Source of the DNA: Fennellomyces sp. T-0311
Lineage: Eukaryota > Mucoromycota > Mucoromycetes > Mucorales > Lichtheimiaceae
DNA: 64,000 bases
NCBI GenBank assembly: GCA_025266875.1
Contig: JALLLT010000002.1
Location: forward strand, 868,001-932,000
Direction of reading: 5' to 3'
In this document: in pieces, positions 12,620 through 25,607 of the stretch
How the letters are laid out: the number at the start of each line of letters is the position of its first letter
Position numbering within the stretch: the first letter of the stretch is position 1
The notes under the pieces: model-generated
Databases searched by the model: none
What the model was told of the DNA's origin: nothing
What the model saw: only the letters and a program-made list of their open reading frames with translations
Made by a program: the position numbers and the translations under genes

Positions 12620-14587
12620 TTACAATCTGTAAACGAAATTCAGATCCTCTTGATCAGTGAGATCAAGCTCCTCTCGGTTTTCAGCAGGTGGCGGAACCTG
12701 GCCTTCCTTGATCAACTGTGCGCGACGCTTGTTCTCACGGTTATAACTCCAGCGAAGATAGACGAACAAGAGGGCGGCCAAGAAATCAGCGACAATGTAT
12801 CCAGACATGCCACCAATATATCTGGGAGCGGTATGCTCGACCATCATAAGTGGACCCACAAAGTTACCGATACAGTAAGCAACCATGTTAGCCCCGTTAT
12901 AAAAGATCTTCTTGGTATAGCCTGCGACATTGTGCGAGATTGATGTATTGAGCATAGCACCAGGAGGACTAACGATTATACCAAAATAAATCATGTTTGC
13001 CTATACTCAAGAATATCAGATTTTTTTGTCTTACCTAGTTGCGCTGAGGTAAAGGCCAATCAACTTTGGGCCACCGCCTGGAATCGTGCACAGTAGGAGT
13101 GCACCAATCATGGACACGATACTAAATAGTGCGCCGACGTAGTTCACATCGTTGTAGCGCTGACTCAAGAAAATAACACAAGCAATGATGATGATGATAG
13201 CAGCACCGTTTGGAATATTGAGAAGAATGGATTCGAGTCTCTTTAGTAAACAGACTGGTGTTAGATACAGCTGCATAGTATGAATTGTCATAGGTATACT
13301 TACAGTAAAACCCATGTCGACGATAAACTGGTTTGCAAAAATTGTCATGGTACCATTCTGCAAGTTCAAGAAAAAGGAGATCAGAATGTAGCAGTACAGG
13401 CGAGGCTCGCGAATGGCTTCGTAAACATGGGATATCTTGTATTCACGGTTCTGGACAACAGCGTTATCGCGTGTTCGTTCATCAACAATCTTTTCCTCTT
13501 TCGGTGTGAGACGGAACCAACGTGATTTAGGTCGATCTGGGAGGAGGAAGAAAAACAAGACGCCAATAAACGTTGTAAGGCAGCCCCAAATTATCATTGC
13601 CCATTTCCATGCAGAGAGACCGCGACGACCATCCATGTATCCGATACCATAACCGATGAATCCACCAATAGCGATAGATACTGCGTTGCAGATGTACAAG
13701 ACACCAAACCAGATCGATTGCTCAGATCTTCGATAGAGAGTACTCAAAAGCAGGAAGATTGCTAATACGTTAAAGTCAGTATTTGACTGGATATACCGAG
13801 CCTTAATTCGGCATCATACATGGATACGTTGATCCTTCAAAAAAGCCAAGAAGGAAACGGAAGCCGGCCAAATCTTGGAAGTTTCGTGCGAGAGCTATTG
13901 TATATAAGGATTAATCTTTCACTTCTTTAGTGACAGAAAACCGTACATGTTAAAGCCAAACAAGCGCCCCACACGATGAGAATAGTGCCAAGATACTTGG
14001 ACATCGGAAATCGTTGCAGTAAAAAATTGTTCGGGATCTGGATGGAATCGAGTGTTAACGTAACATACCCATTTATTAATAGCACTTTTTTTTTACTTGG
14101 AAGGCCTATTATATATAAGTAGTGTTAATCCTTGTGTACGCTTTCCGTTTCTTTCATCGTTACCAGATATCCGACGTAGAATATAGAACCGAGCCAAGAA
14201 AACTGACTTTGACTGATTCCCGTGTCCTCGTACAGTCCCATAACCGCCGCGTAACTTAGAGTGGACTTGTCAATAAACTGAGGAAGTTGAATAAGTATAA
14301 GGTAGAATCGCTGTGGAGTAACGCTCTTTTACCTGAATGAAGAGGACTGCACAGATCAGCGGCATCAATGCTAGGTTGATCTTCCTTTATGATTCAAATG
14401 TCAGACACGGAATCCATGATCTCGCAATGAGCTACATTCATTATACTTACTTCACTAGCTTCAGCTCCTCGGGACTCTTGACTAGTTTTACGGGTTGGTC
14501 ATTGTCTAAAGCAGTCAAGCCTTCTTCAGTCAAGCTTTCAACCTTGGCGGTCTGTTCCTTCTCCGCAACTTCATGCTTTTCGCTCAT
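12620..14587 (-). CDS. MFS permease 2 (Dal5/allantoate family)
   Basis: Same transporter family as MFS 1, predicted plasma membrane. Nine exons join in frame: 14587-14451, 14384-14333, 14277-14164, 14105-14097, 14037-13947, 13894-13820, 13761-13304, 13240-13035 and 12968-12620, for 496 aa. Motifs include FIDKSTLSYAAVMGLYEDTG, WLGSIFYVGYL, RLTPKEEKIVDERTRDNAVV, LLNIPNGAA, GYTKKIFYNGANMVAYCIGN and the tail LDLTDQEDLNFVYRL. Exon 4 is a 9-nt microexon encoding Ala-Phe-Gln, which restores the conserved GYLAFQ-IPN junction. The open frame runs past 14587 only to a TTG, so the ATG at 14587 is the start. A TATA box lies about 60 bp upstream. Substrate unknown. Confidence 0.9.
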
Positions 14588-14641
14588 ACTGACAAACGAA
14601 GTATGGATATGCGCATGCAATGCACTCAAACTGATCTGCTT

Positions 14642-14649
14642 TTATACTG
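14642..14649 (-). promoter_or_regulatory. TATA box of MFS 2
   Basis: TATAAAAG on the - strand about 55-62 bp before the MFS 2 ATG, a spacing shared by most sister genes. Confidence 0.5.
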
Positions 14650-16922
14650 GTCACTCATAATTACGGTTTATTGCGCAACGGATACGTTTGATTCACGTGT
14701 CACAGGGTGTCTGCCACTACTCTATTATCTTCACCTTGGTAACTAAATGTGCTTAGCTAGTGTCACAAGCTGTACGGAATGCCTTCCAGGCTAGCCAAAA
14801 CAATTTCAAATATATTGTTTGTCCTTTTACAACTGGTAATGCGAGTACATGCATAAGAGCATGCATAAGAACATGCATATAAAGCAGTCGAAAACGTTAT
14901 CAGGAATGCGAATTACACCAGCTGTGTCGCTAAGCTTGTTCCAGTTTGGTGTTACTTCAATGAAAGATAAAAAGCCCGCCTGTAGAAAAATAATGCGCGA
15001 TATCAGTCTATAACCAGGAACTGGTGCCATGCGCGGCCTTTCGCTTGATATATATAGACTTTTGATGGCATATCTGGATAAAGTATCACAAATCGAGTAG
15101 ACACGATAAGTTCCGTGTGATCGCGAAGTACCCGAATACTACTTATCGAGACATTTAGGCCATACATGATGCTATATTAATTTCATACCTTTTTTCCGTC
15201 GTGGTATTTTTCGATACGAACTTGAATGCGCGTAATTATATCCCGAGCTTCGGATAAAGGATATCTGGAGAACTTACTCCATTTATGTGTAACGATAGCT
15301 TAACACATTAGCTGCCAGGGTGTATCGTCCTATTTTTTTTTGTCAAGCTTATCGCATTTCAGCTGCTTTCATGTAATTTTCGCAGAATTACGTCACGAGA
15401 TACTAGATAAGCGGATACTCTTATATTGAATGGAGGTTGCATACCCTTGCTGTCAAAGTGCCTGGCCAGCTACCCAAACTGCCGTACCCAACAAAAGTAA
15501 AATATGCGATCACCCAATCTTCAAACCCTATTTCAACGGTGACACGTAAAATAAACTTATAGCTAATAGTACTTCATTCTCATTGCTTCCTCGGGACGCA
15601 ACCCCCAGCAACAACTTACGCAGAAATGGGTACGCTTCACAGTAATGGAAGTCGTCTGTTCGTGCTGTGCTCGATTAAGTTACGTGTAACAGTACTAACT
15701 TGAAGAAGAGACAAAATAAAAGGGGGGCATTACCTTTACCGGGGATAGAGTCTGTCGGTTATAGAAAATGTATATCCTATGTTGACACCGGGGACGTCAC
15801 TTTTAGCGAAGGGAAAAATATTTTAATGGCCGGTTGTTAAAGGTATATAGGATAGATATATAAAACCATTAAGCTTCTTATCAGGACCAAAACCCATTTT
15901 ATACCTTCCATTTCCGAACAGCCACTTCAAATCTTGATTACAATTGCTCGAAATATTCCACAAGGCCAGAAACAGATTGAAACGTAAAGTACACAATCTA
16001 TTACCCACAAAAGTCCCTACTAAATGGCATTCGACACGATATCCTAAATGTTGGCCTTCGTTATGAAATTGTACGCCCTGAGGAACCAGTCGTATAGTAC
16101 ATGTGAAAGGGTAATCATTACGGAAACTGTTACCTTGCTACATTCGTTTTACAGTACAAGTGCCTGATATTCCCGCCGCTTGAAATTAAAATTCGAAGGT
16201 TATCAGAACAACGGCGCAGTTGTCATGAGAAGGGGAATTTTCAGCCAATACGAGAGCTGCGTAAACCTAAATAAGTTGAATAGCATTGATGCGCTAGACT
16301 GACGAAGTTTAAGGTCGGTTCACTTTGTATAGTTGAAAATGTATATTTATTTGTTGAAAGATGGTCGACCTGCTCTTACAAGCATAAAGTCACTTCCTTG
16401 CCGCACGAAGTATAGTACAACGACGTCTGAAAACCCCCTTTCGGGAGAAAAAGAGCAGGTCGGATTTGAAAAAAAAAATAGAGGGGAGGGGCTTGGGAAT
16501 TTAGTGGAAATAGTGCTATGATAGATACCAGCACACATGCCATGTGCGTTGGGCTATGGTGTGGCCGGTAAGGCCTTGTAAGGTGACTTCCGGAGCCGGC
16601 TCATCTTCCCCGCCCTCAGTAGTTTGGTGGCTCAGGTTGTCGATCTTGCATAGAACACGAATCAGGGTGGGCTATACCCTCTTTCGTTTGCTTCGTAGGT
16701 TCACTTTGTATAGTACTGCTAGTGAGATGTCGCCATCTTTCTTTTTCTATGGCTTTGGTTAATATCATACCGAGCATTTTGAGCATTATGCAGACAACCA
16801 AAAAAGTTCCAAAATGGGCCTTACAAGCCTAACAGTTCTCGACATGAATAATTGTGTTGATACGTAGAAACGAGTGCATTAATAATAGTAGATACAAGAA
16901 AAATGAAAGCACAGATCTGTTT
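14650..16922. other. Spacer between MFS 2 and MFS 3
   Basis: About 2.3 kb with no supported gene. Small open frames around 16330-16760 have no recognisable similarity. The stretch contains the 17-bp direct repeat listed separately. Confidence 0.35.
16317..16714. repeat. 17-bp direct repeat pair
   Basis: GGTTCACTTTGTATAGT occurs exactly at 16317-16333 and again at 16698-16714, 381 bp apart, in the spacer upstream of MFS 2. The sequence between has no recognised function. It could be the scar of a small insertion or duplicated regulatory sites. Confidence 0.6.
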
Positions 16923-18859
16923 CTATGGACGATAGGTAAAATTCAGATCCTCCACATCGGTCAAGTCAAGCTCTTCTCTGTTCTTTGGTATCGGAGGCAT
17001 TCTTCCGTCCTTTAACAGTTGTTCACGCTCGGTGTTCTTGCGGAAATGGAGCCAGCGAACAATCAGAAACAGAAGACTTGATAAAAGATCGGCAACGATA
17101 TATCCTGAAAGACCACCGATATAGCGAGGCTTTTCATGCTCAACCATCATAAGTGGACCCACAAAGTTACCAATACAATAGGCGACCAAATTCCCACTGG
17201 TATAGAAAATCTTCTTGGTATATCCAGCAACGTTTCCAGAGATAGACGTTTGAAGCATTACGTACGGTGGACTATAAGTAACTTGAGTAATCACATAGAT
17301 CTATCGAGTGATATATTTTTACCTCGTTGCCGAAAGATAGAGCCCAATGAGCTTGACACCACCACTTGGAATTGTGCACAAGAGAAGAGCACCAACCATA
17401 GGAATGATACAGAAAATAAATCCCACGATTCCGACCGCATCATATCTCTTGCTAAGGAACATTGCACAACCGAGAAGAATAACGGTAGCAACACCATTCG
17501 GAATGTTGAGAAGAACCGAATCCAGACTCTAGTAGAAAAAGCGTTAACTGTCTTTTTTGCGTTCTATCTCTGATAACTTCGTTCAACTTACCGAGAACCC
17601 CATATCAACGATAATTTGGTTGGCAAAAATAGTGACAGCACCGTTTTGTAAGTTGAGGAAGCATGAGATGAGGAGATAACAATAGAAGCGGGGCTCTTTC
17701 AGAGCTTCATAAACGTGAGCAACTTTGAATTCCTTGTTGGCTACCACAGCGTTATCTCGAGTTCGTTCATCGACAATTTTCTCTTCTTCAGGCGTAAGCC
17801 GGAACCAGCGAGACTTAGCCTTATCGGGAAGAAAGATAAAGAAGATTATACCAAGAAGGGTAGTGACAGAGCCCCAAATTATCATTGCCCTTATGTCCAA
17901 TTAAAATTAGCTTCCTCCCTCATCATCTTGCTCAATATTACGTACCATTGCCACGCACTAAGGTTCCCCAAACCTTGCATGAAACCAATACCATAACCAA
18001 TTAAACCTCCGACGGCAATTGATATAGCATTACAGATAAACATGGTGCCAAACCAAACAACTTGCTCGGATCGACGGTATACAGTAGCGATCAGTAAAAA
18101 GACAGCAGCATAAGTACTTCCTTCCCAAAAACCTAGCAAGAATCGAAGACCCGCCAGTTGGGCAAAGTTCTTTCCAAGTGCTACGTGAGGTAGAATATAA
18201 AATAGGTGTTTAGAACGGGAGTGTCTACATCATTGACGAATAAAATAGAAATCCTACCTGTACATGCAAGGCCAATACCCCATACAACTAGAATTGCACC
18301 GAGGTATTTGGACAATGGGAGTCGCTGCATCAGATAATTGTTCGGGATCTAGTTGGAGAGGTTTTAACATTCGTTAGCATATACAGATTTGTTTTCTAGC
18401 AGCGACTGTACTTTACTTGGAAGGCCTATAATCGACAGCGTCAGCACTAGTGTTTTCGCTCTCCTCTCGTACGTAAATCTTACCAAATATCCGACATAGA
18501 AAATAGAGCCAAGCCATGAGAATTGGGAGCCTGTAATTCCAGTATCTTCATAAATTCCCATGACAGCCGCATAACTCAAAGTTGATTTATCGACAAACTA
18601 TGTTGGACAGTTTTTAGCACTTTTACCTAAAATCTAGACATTGTATTAACTAGTTACATGCCTGAACAAACAAAATCGAGCATACGAGGGGAATCAATGC
18701 TACATTGATTTTTCGAACAACCCGCTTTTCTTCTTTGCTGTAAACAAACTTGGTCGGACCAGCTTCCTCGCTAAGACCATCCTCGACCGAGCCGTCGGAT
18801 GATTGAAAGTCCAGTTTCTTATCCGCAATTTTATCTGTTTTTTCTTCAAAGGTACTCAT
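16923..18859 (-). CDS. MFS permease 3 (Dal5/allantoate family)
   Basis: Dal5-type symporter. Eight exons join in frame: 18859-18662, 18597-18484, 18425-18417, 18348-18258, 18180-17946, 17889-17592, 17528-17323 and 17271-16923, for 499 aa. Motifs are FVDKSTLSYAAVMGIYEDTG, WLGSIFYVGYL, RFLLGFWEGSTYAAV, RLTPEEEKIVDERTRDNAVV, LLNIPNG, GYTKKIFYTSGNLVAYCIGN and the tail LDLTDVEDLNFTYRP. It shares the 9-nt Ala-Phe-Gln microexon with MFS 2, so these two are probably the closest pair. Intron 1 needs a GC donor (GCATGT, starting at 18661), because no GT donor keeps the frame; this makes the first exon junction the least certain part of the model. Substrate unknown. Confidence 0.88.
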
Positions 18860-18918
18860 TGTATGTACGAGAGAGGATTTGAGACAAGGAAAAGAAAAGC
18901 GTGCGTATTTCCCATTGC

Positions 18919-18925
18919 TTTATAT
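18919..18925 (-). promoter_or_regulatory. TATA box of MFS 3
   Basis: ATATAAA on the - strand about 60 bp before the MFS 3 ATG. Confidence 0.45.
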
Positions 18926-21669
18926 TTCAAAACTATGCACATGGTCTACAAGACTTATCTGGAACATCTTCAACTTCTGTTTGGCAATCAACCGGCTTTC
19001 ACATATCGGAAGCTCTTGGGAAGTGTTTATCATGCCAAAAGAAAAAGATAAGAGTTTATCGGTGAAAGGAAAAAAAGCTGCCCATTTCACAACCGGAGCG
19101 TCGGCGGAATGACCATTTTGAATGCTTATCATAATTAGCCCTGTATCATCGAAGGAAATAAAGCATAAGTCTGCCCAGTCAAATTCTTGTAGGACAAGGC
19201 CAACAGACCAACCAGTGCTTTCAAAACTAAGGAAAGCAGAATGTCGAAGAAAACGCTATGCGATCCTATTTTGTATGGTGCTCCGCTATATATTGGTCTG
19301 ATTGATACCTATTTTATCTAGAGTATAGCACCAGACGCCAAAATAACATTATAAACGAATCGAATAACATGTATATTTTAAATAAGTGTTTAGCTGTCAT
19401 AAGCTAAGCGCTCAGGATATGACCGATCATCATGATGCGTAGTGTCTACCGTCCTTAATCTTTTCTGTAATATCGACATGAACCTCCAAAGCCCCCAAAT
19501 TTACTGTATTCTCTTAGGCATTTAATCAAAGTGCCACTATAACTGTATTGACCTTCCTACCCCGTCATAACGGTTCTCATCATTCCATTGCAAATTCTTC
19601 AGTTTCTGGTGAGTATCTCGGGCGGGGCCGCATACAGGTAATCTGTGTACAACGATAATCCAAAAAGGATGTATCAAACTCAAAATTCAATCATATTATT
19701 GACATTCGATAGACTGTAGGAAGCCTACCTCATCCATAGTATGTTTACCAGAGACTCGGTAACTTGAATGAAGTGTGGTACCAGAGTTGTTTAATTTGGC
19801 AGTAAATTTATTCGGGATGCAGTATGAATGATACTGGAAACCATCTTCGTCATTAACTTCCGGATCTATCTTCATGAAAATAGTAGTTTATACCAAAGTG
19901 AGCCAAAAAAGACGTCATTCAAAATATGTATATATTGTGCATAGTAGTTGTCTCCAAGAACACGCTTCACTTTTATTATCTGGGTGTATTTTGCAACATC
20001 CAAGGAGCATATGATGGCACTGAGAACTATAGTGTATGTTACTTAAGCAATATGAGTCTTATCAGGGCCTTAAAAAGTTAAGTGCAAGAACAGCTCCGGT
20101 ACTAGTTTCTGCAGAAAAAGCCAACCTATTAATGCAATAAAGCAAACAGATTGCATTTAAAAATAAGGACACACTTCAAATCATTCGAGCGAAAATGTTT
20201 TTCGTAGTATTAAATCTGATTCCTTGGTTCTGGGTTCAACTTCATGCTGCCAGGAGTAAACGCCTGCTGACAAATAGTCTATTATTGGAGCAGGATTCAA
20301 AGAAAACGAAGGTGCTACAGCGAAATTGTTACACCCTGGGCAGTTTAAGACATGTTACTCAAACCTTATTACGTTATGAATATAATTTTGCAAAAAATAT
20401 ACGTTTCCGGATGAAATTTTTTCTCACAATGCTTATCGTCAGAAAATACTAGCGCCACGGCGGTTAAAAGTGGTAAATATAGCGGTATGGACATTTTCAC
20501 TTCTACAAATTCAAGGGTCCCAGAACTATTTTCTTTGAGAGAATATGGAACGAAACTTTAATCGCTATATTACTGAGGTGTGCTGCTAGTGGCTGTATTA
20601 ACATGTACACATAGAACAGAGGTAAGGCATGGTCTGTAATACAGCAATCGAGGTCGATCTCATGACAATTCAGCGAAATTCAACCATTCTACTAGTATAT
20701 AGAAAACTTAAATAGTGTAGGGTTATCATAGAACCATTACTCTGATAGTAAAGCATGCTCAGCACCTATTTATTCTAAATCGTATAAAAACCTGATTTTG
20801 TATGTGAGAAGCTTCCTAGCGATCTCGCCGGTATTGGTCATAAAATCAATGATGGTTGGTCTGCATCTTTAGCGATTTCAAATGGCGTTTAACTGTTACA
20901 CTCGATCCGAACGTCGCACCTGAAATTAAAGTGAAGCTAGTTGAGTGCTCCTCCATGACATTCATCATATCCTATACGTTAAGGGTAAAATTTTGCTTAT
21001 TCCCACATTGATACAAAACATTGACCGTACTGAAAAATGTAATGGTACAAGATACAACATTATCCAAGTTAATTTGCTTCTGTCTCCGCATGTGAAGGTA
21101 ATCATACATAACAAGCGGTCTGACATAGCCAGATAATGATGGTAAATTGTAGTTCAAATAATATCTGAATAAGGTATCTTGTGTCCATTCCATTGGGCAG
21201 CTTGTTTATAAGCGCACGAGCTGTGATGCCAATATTCTAAAAAACATATTTATATGGTACTTATGACCTCTGAGTCTACTCTTGATTTCATCAAAAGAAA
21301 TATTTAGCTCAAATAGCGCTTAATGTTCTTATTAGCGGCACTTCCAATTGTAGTTATCATAAAATAACCCGCTGTGTGAATGCTTGATTTATATTGATCG
21401 TTGTCCAGCAGGGACGGGTTAAGCCCGATTATGATGTTAATCTAGTCAAGTACCTAGATTTTCCAGAAGAAACGCGAGCGAAAGAAATTATAAAAGTTGT
21501 TGCGGTTTATTCAAGCTTCATGCGTCAAAATTATGATTACATTACTATAGTATAATGATATTTTTTTATTTATAGGCAAAATGTACATTATGAAAATTTG
21601 ACATATAGTATGTAGGAATAAATAACTGTACAAATGGTTTGGAATATAGTCAGGGTAGGCTGTAAGCAC
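18926..21669. other. Spacer between MFS 3 and MFS 4
   Basis: At 2.7 kb, the longest gene-free stretch here. An 85-codon + strand frame (20195-20452) resembles nothing I recognise. No transposon end or RNA gene was seen. Confidence 0.35.
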
Positions 21670-23461
21670 TTAGGGACGGTAGACAAAGTTCAAATCCTCA
21701 ATATCCGTCAAGTCCAGCTCTTCCCGGTTAGCTGCAGGAGGCGGGATTTTGCCTTCAGCCTTGAGCTCTTGGCGACGCTTGTTCTCCCGATTAAGTGACC
21801 ACCGGACATATAAGAACAGAAAGATTGCAATTACATCTGCACCCATATATCCTGAAAGACCACCAATATAGCGAGGTTTCTCTTGCTCAACCATCATCAG
21901 TGGGCCTACAAAGTTTCCGATACAGTAAGCGACCAAATTTCCACTGGTATAGAAAATCTTTTTGGTATATCCGGTAACATTGCTGGAGATGGATGTCTGA
22001 AGCAATACATAAATAGGGCTGCTAGCAGACAAATAAAGACCTGCCAATTTAGCACCACCAGAAGGAATTGTCGCAAGTAAAAGCGCCCCAACAAAAGTAA
22101 TGAAGCCCATCAGAGCAGCGACATAGCCGATTTCGTCGAATCGCTTGCTAAGGTACATGGACGACACGAGCAAAACACAGATAGCAGCACCATTAGGAAT
22201 GTTGAGCAAGATCGAGTCGAGATCCTATAACATATGTGTTAATTTTTTGTCAGAATTGCGATAGTGGATGGTACATACATTAAAGCCCATTTGGGAGATG
22301 ATTTGGGAGCTGAAAATGGTGACAGCGCCATTTTGCAGGTTGACAAGGAACGAAATTCCGAGGTAGCAATAAAATCTGGGATCCTTGAGAGCTTCCATGA
22401 TATGCTTCTTGTTAATGTTTGTGTTTTGCACAACAGTGTTGTCTCGAAGACGCTCATCTACAATGAGTTCCTCTTCTGGTGTCAAACGGAACCAGCGAGA
22501 CTTGGGATTGTCGGCCAAAAAGAAAAAGAAGGCAACGCCCAAAACAAAAGTAACACATCCCCAAATAATCATGCACCTATATGACGAGTTTATCAGCATT
22601 AATGTTTTTCAATGAATATTCTTTACATTATACACACCACTGCCATGCACTAATACCATGCAGTCCATGCATGTTTCTGATACCGTAACCAATGAGGGCG
22701 CCAACCGCTGTCGCCACCGCATTACAAATAAACATGGCACTGAACCATACAACCTGCTCGTGGCGTCGATACAGCATACTAATCAGCAAGAAGATACATG
22801 GATAAGTCGATGCCTCCCTACCGCATACTGTGAGAAATCCTGCATATGCACAGAAAAGGAAATGATCTTGCACATACCAAAAGCCCAACAAGAATCGAAG
22901 GCCAGCTAACTGTGAAAAGTTCTTTCCGAGAGCCATGCAGCCCAAGCAGATACCCCATACAAGAAGAATAGCACCGAGATACTTAGAAATTGGTAGACGT
23001 TGAAGAAAGTATTGGTTTGGGATCTTCCGGAAATATTAATGCCATGTATAAGCTTATATGCATGCAGCTACGATCTTGTTACTAACCTGGAAGGCTAAAT
23101 ATCCGATGTAAAAAATAGCACCAAGCCAAGAAAACTGATTTTGTGTAATATTCGTGTCTTCGTATAGACCCATAACAGCCGAAAAGTTCAAAGTGGATTT
23201 ATCGATGAACTAATAAATGTAAAAATATGTCAGATATTTCATTAAGTACCATATACAGATTTTCTTGATCAAAATTACCTGAACGAAGAGAATAAGGCAT
23301 ACTAACGGCATGACGGTAAAGTTGATCTTTCTAACCAACTTTTTTTCTGCCTTGGAGTAGACATGTTTCGCTGGCTTTCCCTCTTCGGAGGCGATGTCGT
23401 CCGTTGGATTTTTATCGATTTTCTCTTTTGTCGGCAGGGAGATCGTTTCTCTTGGAGACAT
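21670..23461 (-). CDS. MFS permease 4 (Dal5/allantoate family)
   Basis: Dal5-type symporter. Six exons join in frame: 23461-23279, 23209-23087, 23023-22878, 22817-22638, 22576-22279 and 22224-21670, for 494 aa. Motifs are FIDKSTLNFSAVMGLYEDTN, WLGAIFYIGYLAFQ (continuous here, with no microexon), QLAGLRFLLGFW, RLTPEEELIVDERLRDNTVV, LLNIPNGAA, GYTKKIFYTSGNLVAYCIGN and the tail LDLTDIEDLNFVYRP. It lacks the late intron found in MFS 2 and 3, as does MFS 1. A strong TATATATAAAGG lies about 50 bp before the ATG. Substrate unknown. Confidence 0.9.
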
Positions 23462-23509
23462 TCTAAATGGCGGTGTGAGAATAATTTGATGCGAGGTGAT
23501 GACAGCTCC

Positions 23510-23521
23510 TTTATATATATT
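23510..23521 (-). promoter_or_regulatory. TATA box of MFS 4
   Basis: TATATATAAAGG on the - strand about 50-60 bp before the MFS 4 ATG; the best TATA match in the array. Confidence 0.55.
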
Positions 23522-25607
23522 CTCTGGCTAGCATTGTTTGCGGTACCTCAAATTGCTGTATCGTGAGCAAATATCTCGGTTTTGCCGGTATCTTCTGTTT
23601 AGGTGGCTCACACGGCATCCGAAGGAATACAATCATGATAAAGGTCAATGACTTATAATAAAGTTTGTACTTATTTATCACATTCTGCGGTCCGTTCCTG
23701 GTGTACGACTGACAATAAATTGCCGTGCGTGTATTATCTTGATAACTTTCATACAAAAGCAGATGCACCCTCTGTTTCGCAGCAGATTTCTTCATTCTTA
23801 AGCTTCGCTTTTAGTAAGATCCATTAGGTAAAGTGTGTCATACGAGAAAAAGCAAGATGAGCTTACAGACGAATCCTAAGGCAGCAGCAGGTTGCACATT
23901 GGCATCCCCGATACCGGACTTCAAACACGGTATCAGCATAAGGTTCGGGTAGCACTGTGAGAGAGATAACATTATTGGTGTCTGATCGAGTATTTATCTT
24001 TCGAAGTGCTCCTCTTTTGGTAGTATGTAAAAAAAAGAAAGACTCGGTGGAGCCTGTTACGATAGTCCGACGAAGCGACTCAGCGCATTACAAAGCTTTT
24101 GCAAAATATATGAAGAGAAGGTGTCGAGCATGTCCCTAACTTTTATCTATATACTTCTTTGACATGATCGCATGTGTGCCCAAGTTTATCTAACATTTTC
24201 TCGATCTGGAATTTTATTTCCTAGGTTAGGCGGTAAAGTATCCTATTCGGTAACCTGAGATGACCACATATGGGTGAGAAATACCTTGTGACCTTTTCCA
24301 AGGCGTAATCTTCTGGTTACACAGAGATAAAGGAAAAAATACTAACTTTCTGCTGGCTCTCAAAATGACGTTAAATACATTACATGAATGAACGTAGCTG
24401 GTTATACCAAAGTCCCATATCATATCGACTTCGCTAAATATATATGATAATTCCTGGAAAAGATAGCATAAATTTGATAACGATCAGTGCTATTGGGAAT
24501 CAGCCATGGATAACAGTGCTCCGTGGGGAACAGTCCTATACTACAGATCATGTAACTGTCTAATGTATACAAGCCAGGTTTCTTGCATCCTTCTGCTTTT
24601 CCTTTCTTTTAACTTACAATGGAAATATAATTATCTACGGATAACCTGATATCAAATCTCACTATAGTAATATTTCTAATAAACTAATATCGTGTGTTAA
24701 ATCTGCACTTCCGAACTTTCGTGGTCTTCTATGCGTTACCATAGATGATGTGAAGGAGAAGGTGTGCTAGAAAACGCTCCTGTTTATTACTGAAAAGCAA
24801 GATTTTCCTTCAATGGGAAATTAAATGCGGGGTCCATTAATTTATCGTGAACCGAAACTTTGGTCGACGCTGAGACTCAGCAGTTGTTTCATCAGTTGAT
24901 CGTCTGTCGGCTTGCATTTCAATACAAAAGCCTACTCTCGCGCTCACACATAACCGTTACTGGAATGAAGCACTGATGCAAATCATAAAGATGGACGATG
25001 GACAATTCGTCTATTTATTGATCATTTTACTGAATTAATTTATCATACCAAAATCATCAGAAAGCTAGTCGTTTCATATAACTGTCTTGTCAGCTACAAC
25101 GGAGCACGTCGTAGATGATGAAATCTGATCTAATAACGTATCCAAGCACTTTACTACAGTAGAAAAATCCCTATCGCCGTTTATGGTTTGCAGAATGTGC
25201 ATGTATGACTGTTTTTATTAGCAAGAACAAGAAAGATACCGTTCCACTTTTGCAGAAAGTCATGCGGAGATAAAACTAAAGATCAACCGCATTCATTAAA
25301 CCAAAGGCTGTTCTACGCACGTCTTTGTAATAATACAGCAACTGACACTTCGGAGAAGAAAGAAGAAACCATTATAGCTCTTCTCACACCTTATCACGCG
25401 GCGATGTGAAAAAAGGTGTCATACTGCCGTTGCTAAACTCCCAGGGTGCGTGTGAACTATATGCCGTGCCTTGAGTTAAATAGCGTTCATGGGAATAAAC
25501 ATTTATAATGAAAGCCATGTTAAATAATTATGCTTAAAAGTGGTATATATAAAAACTTATTACAGAGAGGTGCTAGCTAGTTAAGAAGTAGTAAAGGGGC
25601 AGCTGTA
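23522..25607. other. Spacer between MFS 4 and MFS 5
   Basis: About 2.1 kb with no supported gene or repeat. It probably holds upstream control of MFS 4 and the 3' end of MFS 5. Confidence 0.35.

Noticed and set aside
18860..21669. Possible hidden gene in the longest spacer
   Set aside because: Frames there are under 90 codons, in mixed strands and without motifs; nothing supports a gene.
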